In this document: positions 18,741 to 27,603 of the stretch, in pieces
Layout: every line of letters starts with the position of its first letter
Numbering within the stretch: the first letter of the stretch is position 1
Assembly: GCA_900545215.1 (NCBI GenBank)
Contig: UQXW01000003.1
Location: forward strand, 1-64,000
DNA from: an uncultured Bacteroidota bacterium
Lineage (GTDB): Bacteria > Bacteroidota > Bacteroidia > Bacteroidales > P3
DNA: 64,000 bases
Direction: 5' to 3'
The notes under the pieces: generated by a model
What the model was told of the DNA's origin: nothing
The model's database searches: none
The model's input: the letters and a program-made list of their open reading frames with translations, nothing else
Position numbers and translations under genes: made by a program

Positions 18741-20028
18741 AATAGACAAGATATTCTTCTTGTTGCTTGCAGTGTGTATGTGTTTTGAAGTTTCGGCACA
18801 AAATACCCTGAGTTCACCTTATACAAAGTACGGAATAGGAGAGACAGACATTTTCACCAATGCCGTTAATGCATCTATGGGAGGCGTAGGCTATGCAATG
18901 CAACGAAACAATATGGTAAACTATAAGAACCCTGCTTCATACACAGCCATAGATACTCTGTCCTTTGTCTTCGATATAGGTTTTTATACCAATAATACCG
19001 CACTCAAATCCAATACTGCCAAAACAACCGGCAATGTCGGCGGAATATCTCACATATTATTCGCATTCCCAATCCACAAAACCTTGAAAATAGCAGGCGG
19101 ACTTTTGCCTGTTTCCATGATAGACTTCACAGCATCGGAGACACATATTAAAGATACGGCGACCATCGGACAATATAAGACCTCTTACATGGGAGATGGT
19201 GGCATCAATAAAGTCTTCTTGGGCTTGGCATATCGACCTTCCGAGCAAACGGGAGCGTTCCATAATTTATCCGTAGGTGTCAACCTTTCATACCTTTTCG
19301 GAAATTATTATCGCAGTAAGACCTTATCCTTTCCCGATTCATCGGCATACCTTTCAACTCGCATAGAAAACAATTACAAAATATCAGCCTTCACAGCCGA
19401 TTTCGGATTGCAGTATTTTCAACCGTTGAAGAACGGAGATATTCTCGGCATGGGTCTATCTTATATAATGCCTGCCAAGTTGCCGACAGACAATGAGTAC
19501 AGACACTATACTTTCTCAAAATCCGGAACAACGGAAAGAGTAAGAGATTCCGTACAATACAGAGATGAAAAAGGCGATATCCATTTGCCTCAATCCATAG
19601 GCTTCGGTATTTCGTATGAAAAGCCGCAAAAATTCTTTGCAGCCATAGATGCAACCTTTGCACAGTGGTCGGAGTTCAGAAATCAAGGTGCCTATTATAA
19701 AGAAACGCTGAAAGACGAATATCGATTGAACGCCGGCTTGGAATACAGACCGAATATATACGGAAATTACCTGCAAAAAATAAGCTATCGTTTCGGAGTG
19801 AACTATTCAAGCGGCATATTGGAATTACGAGATCATAAACTATCGCAGTACGGCATATCTTTGGGTTTCGGATTGCCTATAAAGAAACATGGAACCCAAA
19901 TAAACATCAGTCTCGAATACGGAAAGCAGGGAACAAAAGAAAGCAACCTCATACAGAAAGACTATTTCAGAATAGGAGTTTCCTTCTCTGCGAAAGACAG
20001 ATGGTTCTTCAAACGCAAATATCAGTAA
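18724..20028 (+). CDS. outer membrane beta-barrel protein of the coaX-lptC cluster
   Basis: The product is about 434 residues, counted from the ATG at 18724, which overlaps the coaX end by 17 bases; an ATG at 18712 is also possible. A signal peptide ends near EVSAQ. The body has repeated amphipathic beta strands and a SSPYTKYGIGE start, followed by an NASMGGVGYA segment like the N-terminal region of FadL/PorV-type barrels. It is probably an outer membrane protein. Its substrate is unknown; the neighbourhood with lptC hints at envelope biogenesis. Confidence 0.75.
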   Translation: MRIQSKIDKIFFLLLAVCMCFEVSAQNTLSSPYTKYGIGETDIFTNAVNASMGGVGYAMQRNNMVNYKNPASYTAIDTLSFVFDIGFYTNNTALKSNTAKTTGNVGGISHILFAFPIHKTLKIAGGLLPVSMIDFTASETHIKDTATIGQYKTSYMGDGGINKVFLGLAYRPSEQTGAFHNLSVGVNLSYLFGNYYRSKTLSFPDSSAYLSTRIENNYKISAFTADFGLQYFQPLKNGDILGMGLSYIMPAKLPTDNEYRHYTFSKSGTTERVRDSVQYRDEKGDIHLPQSIGFGISYEKPQKFFAAIDATFAQWSEFRNQGAYYKETLKDEYRLNAGLEYRPNIYGNYLQKISYRFGVNYSSGILELRDHKLSQYGISLGFGLPIKKHGTQINISLEYGKQGTKESNLIQKDYFRIGVSFSAKDRWFFKRKYQ

Positions 20029-20058
20029 ACAGTAAATAAATAACAGAGGTAAGAGAAA

Positions 20059-21435
20059 ATGAAAAAAGCAATCTTCACAGCAACTGCTTTTGCAGTTATT
20101 TTTGGAGTTGGAAGCATCAAAGCACAAAGGTTCGGCAACACGCCCGAAGACAGTTCTGCCTGCATAATGAACAATTCCCTTTATCAGGAATTTTACAAGC
20201 AAAAGAACTATAAGGACGCATACGAACCGTGGTCGCAGGTTGTTAAACACTGTCCGAAGTATCATATCAACACCTTCATCAGAGGAAACAATATGTTGAA
20301 AAATCTGATAGCCACGGCAGCAAATCCGACAGAAAGAGATAAGTATGTAGATGAACTTTTGGCTCTTCAAGACACACGAACAATGGCTTTCGGAGACGAA
20401 GCTAATAACATAGCTGCCAAAGCCAAGATTTTGGCGGAATACAAGCCAAATCAAAAAGAACAGATATACAAACTATATAAGGAAGCGTCCGAAAAAGGCG
20501 GAAAGAACCTTGATGCACAATACTGCCCTTTGTATGTCGAGGCGACAGTCAACTATTTGCATTCCATAAAAGCGGGAAACGACCAAATGTATATTTTGTT
20601 CGATGCCTACGACTATGCTTCTGAAACATTGGAACAGATAGTAAAGCAAAACAAACTTACTTTGGCGAACCTTCAAGAGGGCGGAGACGCAAAGAAAATA
20701 AAGAAAGCCGAAACGGAATTGAACAATTCCACAAGGTATTTGTCGCTTACCGAACAAATGATAGAGCCTTTCGCTTCCTGCGACAAGATAGTCCCTATGT
20801 ATGAACCCAAGTTCAAGGCAAATCCCGACAATATCGAATTGTTGAGAAAGATAACCACCACTTTGGATAGAAAGAACTGTACGGATAACGACCTTTTCTT
20901 TGCAGCAACGGAAAAGCTTCATCAAATCGAACCGACGGCTAAGTCTGCGTATTTGATGGGAAAAATGTTGAATGACAAGCATGAATACAAAGAAGCAGCG
21001 AAATATTTGGAAGAAGCGGTAAGTAAGTTCGAGGATAACGACTCCAAAGCCAAAGCTTCTTACATGTTGGCACTTTGTTTGATGAATTCCGGACAATTAT
21101 CTGCCGCAAGAACCGCCGCCTATCAAGTAGGACAATACGATAAAACCTTGGAAGGGAGAGCAGTCCTTTTGGTTGCGAATATGTATTTGAAGAGTGTTTC
21201 ATCTTGTGCCTCTCACGAAGGAAAAATCCGTGGAGCCGCATGGGTGGCTTACGATGAGGCTGCAAGAGCCAAGGCACTCGATCCGAGCATAGCGGCAGAT
21301 GCTCAAAAGGTAATGAACGCTGCCCACTCCCAATGGCCTTCAAAAGAAGACATGTTTTTCAATTCCATAAACCAAGGCTCCGCTTTCACGGTTGGTTGCT
21401 GGATTGGAAAAAGCACGACTGCACGAGCAAGATAA
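20059..21435 (+). CDS. periplasmic TPR-repeat protein
   Basis: This 458-residue protein has a signal peptide ending near GSIKAQ. The mature part is almost wholly alpha-helical, with recognisable tetratricopeptide units, for example the NSLYQEFYKQKNYKDAYEPW segment and a late region around KYLEEAVSKFEDNDSKAKA. TPR arrays mediate protein-protein contacts; no enzymatic motif is visible. It lies in the coaX to lptC cluster and is probably co-transcribed with the upstream barrel gene (30 base gap). Its partner is unknown. Confidence 0.8.
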   Translation: MKKAIFTATAFAVIFGVGSIKAQRFGNTPEDSSACIMNNSLYQEFYKQKNYKDAYEPWSQVVKHCPKYHINTFIRGNNMLKNLIATAANPTERDKYVDELLALQDTRTMAFGDEANNIAAKAKILAEYKPNQKEQIYKLYKEASEKGGKNLDAQYCPLYVEATVNYLHSIKAGNDQMYILFDAYDYASETLEQIVKQNKLTLANLQEGGDAKKIKKAETELNNSTRYLSLTEQMIEPFASCDKIVPMYEPKFKANPDNIELLRKITTTLDRKNCTDNDLFFAATEKLHQIEPTAKSAYLMGKMLNDKHEYKEAAKYLEEAVSKFEDNDSKAKASYMLALCLMNSGQLSAARTAAYQVGQYDKTLEGRAVLLVANMYLKSVSSCASHEGKIRGAAWVAYDEAARAKALDPSIAADAQKVMNAAHSQWPSKEDMFFNSINQGSAFTVGCWIGKSTTARAR

Positions 21436-21475
21436 CGAAGTGCTTATTAGATATAACAAATATTCAAAGAAACAA

Positions 21476-22015
21476 ATGCCAAGGCTTTTTGCATTGGCGT
21501 TTGTTTCTTTTTGTTTTTTCCTTTCCTGCTCCGAGAACGATTCAGGCAAAACAACAATCAGGCGAAACGAGCTCCCCGTTCAAACGATAAAGCAAGTGCA
21601 TTTGACAAGAAGCATGAATGCCCGTGTAGATATAGAGTTGACTTCGCCTCTCATAGAAATGTATTCCGGAGACAGTGCAAGAATGTGTTGTCCAAAAGGA
21701 TTGGAGGTACTGTTCCTCGATTCCGATTTAAGCCGGAAAGCAAAACTTACCGCAAATTACGCTGTCAATTACGAGAAATCCAACGTCTATTACATCCGAG
21801 ACAACGTCCGAATAATCGATTACAGACAGCAGGACACCTTTTACTGCAAAGACCTCTATTGGATAAAAGATTCCGCCTTGCTCCGTACTGACCTGCCTAT
21901 ACAAAGGCACTCTTCCACCGGCATAGACTTCGGAGACGGGCTTCGAGCCAACGATTCCTTTGACAGCGTCATCATAAAGAACCCGCATGGCAGCCAAAAC
22001 GTGGAAGACGAATAA
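21476..22015 (+). CDS. lptC: LPS export protein LptC-like lipoprotein
   Basis: The product is about 179 residues starting at the ATG at 21476; an upstream in-frame extension would overlap the TPR gene. The N terminus is a short hydrophobic stretch ending in FFLSC, which looks like a lipobox. The mature part resembles LptC/DUF1239: YSGDSARM..PKGLEVLFLDSD and a series of short strands with INYEK-like features, ending in GIDFGDGL. LptC bridges the LptBFG exporter to LptA in the periplasm. In Bacteroidota a lipid-anchored LptC in this cluster is usual. The gene converges with the methyltransferase. Confidence 0.75.
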   Translation: MPRLFALAFVSFCFFLSCSENDSGKTTIRRNELPVQTIKQVHLTRSMNARVDIELTSPLIEMYSGDSARMCCPKGLEVLFLDSDLSRKAKLTANYAVNYEKSNVYYIRDNVRIIDYRQQDTFYCKDLYWIKDSALLRTDLPIQRHSSTGIDFGDGLRANDSFDSVIIKNPHGSQNVEDE

Positions 22016-22026
22016 ATCTCACGGTC

Positions 22027-22758
22027 TTATCTCCTTTTCAAAACATAATATTGTCTTTTCAAAGGTCTCTTCGTCAGGAAAGCCGCACCGCATAAGAAGA
22101 AATCCGCACAAACCCTGAACCTTTCGTCCCTGCGAACCCTCTCCCACAATTCGTTCATCTCTCTCTTGCAGCGAATATCGCCAAGAACCACAACTCCCTC
22201 TTCGTCGCAAAAAGGCATTATCTCTTCCATTGTTTCCCCCCAATCTCCGTTTTCATTTTCACCGTTCAGAAGAACGAAATCCGCCTTTCCGATTTTCTCC
22301 AAAACGCCTTTTAGTCCCTTACCTCCATTCGCACAAACGAAACTCGCATTATTCAAACTGTTCTTCTTAAATGCCGCCTCATAATCTTTGCATGCTTTCT
22401 CATCGCATAAAACATTGAAAATCCTGCTATCCGAAAGCGTCCTTGCAAAATAAGCCGCACAAACACCCCCGTCATTTCCGACAATCAGCACCGCCTTCGG
22501 CTTGAAGTAATCAAGCAAACAACATAAAAACAAAACCCTGCGACGGTAAGCCCGTAGAATGTTCGGCAACCATGGTTTCGCCGACCCCTTTGCCAATACA
22601 TCAAGCCCATTATATTGCGACATGTCCGCATCTCTCTGCAACCCCTTGGTAAACAAATCGAACATAAAAGGAGAATGAATCGAATACTCGTCCTTCGCAT
22701 GCAGACGATAACGAATATAATTCTTCAAAACAAAACCATAACCCATATAAACGTACAT
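22027..22758 (-). CDS. SAM-dependent methyltransferase-like protein
   Basis: This 243-residue protein begins with LKNYIRYRLHAKDEYSIHSPFMFDLF, close to the start of a class I methyltransferase family common in Bacteroidota (RYxxxAxxxxxxHSPFxF). A Rossmann-like segment AVLIVGNDGGVCAAYFA follows, then VLLNGENENGDWGETM. The glycine-rich SAM loop is poorly conserved (GNDGG), so activity is uncertain. The substrate is unknown. A second ATG four codons in is an alternative start. It converges with lptC, with 11 bases between stops. Confidence 0.6.
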   Translation of the reverse strand: MYVYMGYGFVLKNYIRYRLHAKDEYSIHSPFMFDLFTKGLQRDADMSQYNGLDVLAKGSAKPWLPNILRAYRRRVLFLCCLLDYFKPKAVLIVGNDGGVCAAYFARTLSDSRIFNVLCDEKACKDYEAAFKKNSLNNASFVCANGGKGLKGVLEKIGKADFVLLNGENENGDWGETMEEIMPFCDEEGVVVLGDIRCKREMNELWERVRRDERFRVCADFFLCGAAFLTKRPLKRQYYVLKRR

Positions 22759-22833
22759 TTGCCGACCCGTAAGCCGGGTGCTTCTCTTTGAAAAGCCAAA
22801 CGTAAAAAGCCAAACTTTATTCTGGAAAAACCG

Positions 22834-22925
22834 AAACGCCCTTTCGCGAAAATGAAAGGGCGTTTCGTGAAATTCTTCCGCCGTTTCATTTTGCCGGAAC
22901 GGCGTTTCGGTAACGGCCTGACAGT
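22834..22925. repeat. intergenic palindromic repeat, copy B
   Basis: AAACGCCCTTTC (22834-22845) and GAAAGGGCGTTT (22854-22865) form a perfect 12-bp inverted repeat with an eight-base loop. The family core with GCCGTTTCATTTTGCCGG and AACGGCGTTTCGG follows (about 22880-22910). It lies between the divergent methyltransferase and carboxypeptidase genes. Confidence 0.7.
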
Positions 22926-22964
22926 CAACAGAACCTTTGAACGGCTCGATATGTGGTTTTTTCT

Positions 22965-22973
22965 TACCTTTGC
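22965..22973 (+). promoter_or_regulatory. promoter -7 element of the M14 carboxypeptidase gene
   Basis: TACCTTTGC matches the Bacteroidota -7 consensus exactly. The ATG at 22981 lies only seven bases after it, so the message would have almost no leader. The longer reading from 22852 would run through the repeat and promoter and is rejected. Confidence 0.6.
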
Positions 22974-22980
22974 AATCGGT

Positions 22981-24681
22981 ATGTTGAGGAAGTTTTTTGT
23001 TTTTTTGTCGTTTGTCGGCTTGTTTATCGTCTTATGCAACGGACAGAATGCGGATAGGCATGAGGTGGAGGCGGTATTGCAAAAGAGGGGAGAGGCAAAG
23101 GTGCTGATAAGTGCCGAAAAGACGGATTTGCAAAGGCTTGCCGATATCGTGAGTTTGGATTACAGGCATGGCGACAAATGGTTGGCTTACGTGAATGCAA
23201 GACAGTTCGAGGCATTGTGCAAATCCGGTTTTGCCTTTGAACTCTTTGAGGAAAGGAAATCGAAGGCTGCTGATATGGCTTCGGACATTTCGCAAATGCA
23301 ATCATGGAATCGTTACCCGACTTACGGAACTTATGTCGCCATGATGCAGGACTTCGCACGTCGATATTCTTCTTTATGTTCTTTGGATACTATAGGTACG
23401 AGCGGAAACGGTCGTTTGTTGCTGTGTTTGCGATTGACGAATGATTCTTGCGATGAAAACCGGAAGCCGAAGTTCTTTTACTCTTCAAGCATTCACGGAG
23501 ACGAACTGACGGGAATGATAATGCTTCTCAGACTTGCGGACAGCTTGCTGTCGTCTTACCGAAGCGATGAAGCAATCAGGGACTTGCTTTCCTCCGTCGA
23601 ACTGTATATCTGCCCGCTTGCCAATCCCGACGGAGCGTATGCGGGAGGTGATGCAAGCGTTTCGGCGGCAACGAGATACAATGCCAACCATATAGACTTG
23701 AACCGCAACTTTCCCGACCCAGTGATGGGCAGCCATTACGATGGCGAGGCGTACCAAGTCGAAACAATGGCATTCATGGACTATGCCAAAAGGAAGCGTT
23801 TCGATGTGTCTGCCAATCTGCACGGCGGAGCTGAGGTGTGCAATTATCCGTGGGACTTCCGTTCGAGCGAACAAGGCTCGCATGCTGACAAATCGTGGTT
23901 CGAGGAAAATTGTTTGCGGTTCGTGAACGATGTAAGGGCGTATTCGCCGGCTTATTACTTCACCGATGTGAGCTATGACGGCATTATCGAAGGTGGAGAC
24001 TGGTACACCGTTTATGGAGGCAGGCAGGATTGGCACACGTACTTCATGAAGTGTAGGGAAATCACCATTGAGATAAGTTCTTCCAAGGCACCCTCCGGAG
24101 TTTTTCTGCCGAAATATTGGCATTACCTCGGAAAGGCTTTGTCTTCATACGTCGCAAACAGTACAAAGGGTATTAAAGGAGTAGTGGAAGATAGTTTGAG
24201 CAGAGAAAAATTGGACAGCGTATCGGTAGAAGTGGCAGGCTTTGCCGGCGAAGAAGCATTGGTTTTATCGAAAGGGAACGGTTTTTATTTCAGAGCCTTG
24301 TCTGCAGGTCGATATACCTTGACCTTTTCAAAGGAAGGCTATGAAAGCAAAACGCTTGACCTTTCCGTACCTGCGACCGGCACGATAACTTGCGATGTAT
24401 TGCTGAAAAAGAATGCTGTTTCCGATATTCCGTATGTTGAAACAGAGTTGCAGGCTGAGATATATCCGAATCCCAATAATGGCAGCTTTATGCTGAGAAC
24501 CAATACCAAGGGGCAATACCGCATACTCGGCATGACAGGCAATGTTTTGCAAATCGGGGATTTGCGAAAAGGAGAAAACATAGTGGAAACAAAAAATCTG
24601 CCGACGGGGTGTTACATATTGCAAATTCTTTCGCAAGCATCTTGTTTCCAATCCGAGAACCGAATAATGATTGTGCAGTGA
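22981..24681 (+). CDS. secreted M14 zinc carboxypeptidase with T9SS sorting domain
   Basis: This 566-residue protein has a signal peptide ending near VLCNGQ. The M14 domain (about residues 100-400) shows the zinc ligands His172 and Glu175 in HGDE and His281 in NLHGGAE, together with NPDG, DLNRNFP and the catalytic Glu364 in TIEISS. A carboxypeptidase regulatory-like beta domain follows (about 395-475). The C-terminal 80 residues form a type A sorting domain with EIYPNPNNGSF and PTGCYILQI, so it should leave the cell through the T9SS and be surface-attached or released. It probably trims C-terminal residues from peptides. The histidine kinase gene starts one base after the stop. Confidence 0.9.
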   Translation: MLRKFFVFLSFVGLFIVLCNGQNADRHEVEAVLQKRGEAKVLISAEKTDLQRLADIVSLDYRHGDKWLAYVNARQFEALCKSGFAFELFEERKSKAADMASDISQMQSWNRYPTYGTYVAMMQDFARRYSSLCSLDTIGTSGNGRLLLCLRLTNDSCDENRKPKFFYSSSIHGDELTGMIMLLRLADSLLSSYRSDEAIRDLLSSVELYICPLANPDGAYAGGDASVSAATRYNANHIDLNRNFPDPVMGSHYDGEAYQVETMAFMDYAKRKRFDVSANLHGGAEVCNYPWDFRSSEQGSHADKSWFEENCLRFVNDVRAYSPAYYFTDVSYDGIIEGGDWYTVYGGRQDWHTYFMKCREITIEISSSKAPSGVFLPKYWHYLGKALSSYVANSTKGIKGVVEDSLSREKLDSVSVEVAGFAGEEALVLSKGNGFYFRALSAGRYTLTFSKEGYESKTLDLSVPATGTITCDVLLKKNAVSDIPYVETELQAEIYPNPNNGSFMLRTNTKGQYRILGMTGNVLQIGDLRKGENIVETKNLPTGCYILQILSQASCFQSENRIMIVQ

Positions 24682-24682
24682 T

Positions 24683-25576
24683 ATGGAGAGGAAAGCAAGA
24701 ACGAAAATAATCATTGCGTCATTGATTGCTGCGGCAGGCTTGTTTGCCACCGCCGTTTTGTATTTCGATTTATGCGATGAGGTACTTTGCCGATTGCTTT
24801 CTGCCTTACTGCTTGGCGGAATATCGATTGTGTCGTTCATAATGCTTGTTTGCAGAATGAAAGCAAAGCAAAAGCAGGACGATTACACGGATTCCATGGT
24901 TCATGAACTGAAAACGCCCATTGCCGGCATGCAACTTATTTGCGAAATGCTGTCCGACAAAACCATAAGCCTTACGGAAGAGGCTCGAAACGGTTATATA
25001 GGTACAATGAAAGAGGAAATCGAAAGGCTGAAACTGCTTGTCGGCAACATACTCGGCAGTTCAAAGGCTGTCAAAGTGAAACACTATGCGTTGAAAGACA
25101 GAGTACATGTGAATAAACTGCTTGTTGAGGTGGCAGAAGTGTTTGCCGTAAGGATTGAGCAGGCAAACGGAAAATTAAGTGTGGAAGAAGATGAACGGGA
25201 TACGGAAATCATGACCGATGAAACGCAGTTGAAAAACATTCTTATAAACCTCGTGGAAAATGCGATAAAATATAGCGGGGACAATATCGTTATAACACTG
25301 TCTGCAAAGCAAGAGGGAGATTGCTTTGTTTTAGAAGTGAAGGACAGAGGCATAGGCATAGAGAAAAAGAACCTGAAAAAGATATTCCGCAAAGGTTTTC
25401 GTGTGAAATCGGAAAGCGGAGCTTCCCGAGTAAAAGGCTTCGGAATAGGTTTGTTCTATGTTTACAATACCTGCAAAGCCCTGAATGGCGAAGTAAAGGT
25501 AAGAAGCGAAGTCGGCAAAGGTTCCGTCTTCTCGCTGAATTTCCCGAAAGAATTGATAACAACGACAAAACAATGA
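24683..25576 (+). CDS. membrane sensor histidine kinase
   Basis: The product is 297 residues, counted from the ATG at 24683. Two membrane helices (about residues 8-28 and 36-57) leave only a short outside loop, so any stimulus is probably sensed within the membrane or cytoplasm. The H box MVHELKTPIAGM carries the phosphorylated His74. The N box NLVENAIKYS, KDRGIGIEKKNL and the late KGFGIGLFYV complete the ATPase domain. No response regulator gene is adjacent, which is unusual for a small kinase of this type. It is tightly packed between the carboxypeptidase and the next barrel protein (ATGA overlap). Confidence 0.88.
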   Translation: MERKARTKIIIASLIAAAGLFATAVLYFDLCDEVLCRLLSALLLGGISIVSFIMLVCRMKAKQKQDDYTDSMVHELKTPIAGMQLICEMLSDKTISLTEEARNGYIGTMKEEIERLKLLVGNILGSSKAVKVKHYALKDRVHVNKLLVEVAEVFAVRIEQANGKLSVEEDERDTEIMTDETQLKNILINLVENAIKYSGDNIVITLSAKQEGDCFVLEVKDRGIGIEKKNLKKIFRKGFRVKSESGASRVKGFGIGLFYVYNTCKALNGEVKVRSEVGKGSVFSLNFPKELITTTKQ

Positions 25577-26364
25577 TACGCAAGATGAAAAAAGCATTAC
25601 TTATCATATTAACATTGGCGTTAAGCCTTGAATTATCCGCACAACTGCAAGGGGGAAGCGTCAGTGTCGGCAAAGACAAAGCCGTAAGCACTCCTTTCTT
25701 TGCGGCTTCCGCAGGTTGGACTTTCCCTTACGGGGAAATGGGTAACAGGTACAAATCGTTTATGAATGTAAACGCCGATTTGGGCTGGAAAACAGAGAGT
25801 AACTGGCTTTGGAACTTGCAATTCGCATTCCAATTCGGCTCGGACAACGTGAAAATCAAGAATGACATTCTACGTGGAATGATGACTAATTCGTCCGACC
25901 CGTTCATCATTTCTCAGGCAGGCACGGACGCAGGTTTAATTGCCTACAACAGAAACATCAGCCTGTCGCTTTTCTTCGGTAAAGTGGTGCCATTGTGGTT
26001 CTCGAATCCCAATTCCGGTTTGATGATAAGTGTAGGAGCAGGATATATACAACATCAGATTATCTACCAAAACACAATGGAGAAAGCTCCTCAAATCCAA
26101 GATGACTATGCATACGGTTACGACCGCCAGATGCGAGGTCCGATGGTCTCCGCTTTCGTAGGATATTTCTATATGAGCAAAAACAGCTTCGCAAACTTCT
26201 TTGCAGGGGTGCAGTTCGACAATGCGTGGACGAAAATGACGAGAGAATATCAATTCGATTTAAGAAGCGGAGACGATAAATGGTATGTCGATAGAATGCT
26301 CACATTGAAAATCGGTTGGATGTTCCCCTTCTTCGGAAGAGATGCCGACAAGATTTACTTCTAA
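25573..26364 (+). CDS. outer membrane beta-barrel protein
   Basis: The product is about 263 residues from the ATG at 25573, which overlaps the kinase stop as ATGA; an ATG at 25585 is an alternative. A signal peptide ends near LELSAQ. The mature part begins with a region typical of small porin-like barrels (SAGWTFPYGEMGNRY), with alternating hydrophobic strands and a C-terminal LKIGWMFPF. I do not recognise a specific family. Coupling to the kinase suggests the barrel may be part of the same envelope response, which is only an inference from position. Confidence 0.7.
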   Translation: MIRKMKKALLIILTLALSLELSAQLQGGSVSVGKDKAVSTPFFAASAGWTFPYGEMGNRYKSFMNVNADLGWKTESNWLWNLQFAFQFGSDNVKIKNDILRGMMTNSSDPFIISQAGTDAGLIAYNRNISLSLFFGKVVPLWFSNPNSGLMISVGAGYIQHQIIYQNTMEKAPQIQDDYAYGYDRQMRGPMVSAFVGYFYMSKNSFANFFAGVQFDNAWTKMTREYQFDLRSGDDKWYVDRMLTLKIGWMFPFFGRDADKIYF

Positions 26365-26375
26365 TCTTCGTTTCC

Positions 26376-27590
26376 ATGCGTGTTATCTATAATACAGGTA
26401 TTGCGATATACATATTCGCTTTGCATATCGTTGCCTTGTTCAATCGGAAAGTCAAGACGATGTTGCAAGGCGAAGCAAGGTGTTTCGATATTTTGAAAAC
26501 AATCAAGCCCGAAGACCGAGTCGTTTGGTTTCATTGTGCTTCGCTTGGAGAATTCGAGCAGGGGCGACCTTTGATTGAGGCATTGAAAGCCGGTAATCCG
26601 AACCATAAAATTCTTCTTTCGTTTTATTCTCCCTCCGGCTACGAGATACGTAAGGACTATTCCTTTGCAGAATGGGTCGTTTACCTGCCTAACGATACGG
26701 AAAGCAATGCCCGCAAATTCGTGTGTTATGCCAATCCGCGTCTTACGTTCTTTGTGAAATACGAGTTTTGGTACAATTATCTCAAAGCCTTGAAAGGCAG
26801 GAGGGTATTTCAGGTTTCGCTTATTCTTCGTCCCGACCAATACTTCTTTAAGCCATACGGAAAGTGGTTTGCCCGTCGATTGGAAGTGTTTGAACACTTC
26901 TTCGTTCAGAACGAACAGACATCGGAACTTCTCGAGTCGGCAGGCTACAAAAACGTAAGTATCAGCGGAGATACCAGATTCGACAGAGTGGCACAGATTG
27001 CGAAGAATGCCAAACGATTTCCGCAGGTTGAGGAATTCTGCTCTTCGGGAGAAAAAATCCTTTTGGCAGGAAGCAGCTGGGAAGAGGACGAAAACATCAT
27101 CGCACGCCTGCCGAAAGACATCGGATTGAAGTATATAATAGCCCCTCATGTCGTTTCGGAGGTACATATCAAAGCTCTGCTGAATTTATTCCCCGAGGCG
27201 GTGCTGTATTCCGAGGCAGGTAATCATGATTTGAGCAAAAAGAAAGTCCTCATCATAGATTGCATAGGCATTCTTTCGAGTTTGTACGGTTATTGCGACA
27301 TTGCATACATAGGAGGCGGTTTCGGAGCAGGCATACATAATACATTGGAAGCAGCAACTTTCGGAAAGCCCGTTTGTTTCGGTACTAATTACAAACATTT
27401 TCAGGAAGCAGTGGATTTGGTGGAAAGAAAAGCGGCTTTTTGCATAAGGAATACGGAAGAATTGACCCGTGTCTTGGAACGTTTATGCAATGACATACCA
27501 TTCTATGACCAATCCGCAGGAGCAGCTCTCGATTATACGAGAGAGAAAGCGGGAGCCTGCAAAATAATTCTTGATTACCTGAAAGCTTAA
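26376..27590 (+). CDS. waaA: Kdo transferase (3-deoxy-D-manno-octulosonic acid transferase)
   Basis: The product is 404 residues from the ATG at 26376; the longer frame overlaps the previous gene. It is a GT-B glycosyltransferase that adds Kdo to lipid IVA at the inner membrane, completing the LPS core base. A hydrophobic N-terminal segment is followed by WFHCASLGEFEQGRPLIE, a hallmark of WaaA, then FVKYEFWYN. Later come ISGDTRFDR, the AGSSWEEDE segment and the GGGFGAGIHNTLEAA donor-binding loop. The gene for the TamL-like protein follows after 13 bases. Confidence 0.92.
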   Translation: MRVIYNTGIAIYIFALHIVALFNRKVKTMLQGEARCFDILKTIKPEDRVVWFHCASLGEFEQGRPLIEALKAGNPNHKILLSFYSPSGYEIRKDYSFAEWVVYLPNDTESNARKFVCYANPRLTFFVKYEFWYNYLKALKGRRVFQVSLILRPDQYFFKPYGKWFARRLEVFEHFFVQNEQTSELLESAGYKNVSISGDTRFDRVAQIAKNAKRFPQVEEFCSSGEKILLAGSSWEEDENIIARLPKDIGLKYIIAPHVVSEVHIKALLNLFPEAVLYSEAGNHDLSKKKVLIIDCIGILSSLYGYCDIAYIGGGFGAGIHNTLEAATFGKPVCFGTNYKHFQEAVDLVERKAAFCIRNTEELTRVLERLCNDIPFYDQSAGAALDYTREKAGACKIILDYLKA

Positions 27591-27603
27591 CCATATTCCG
27601 AAT

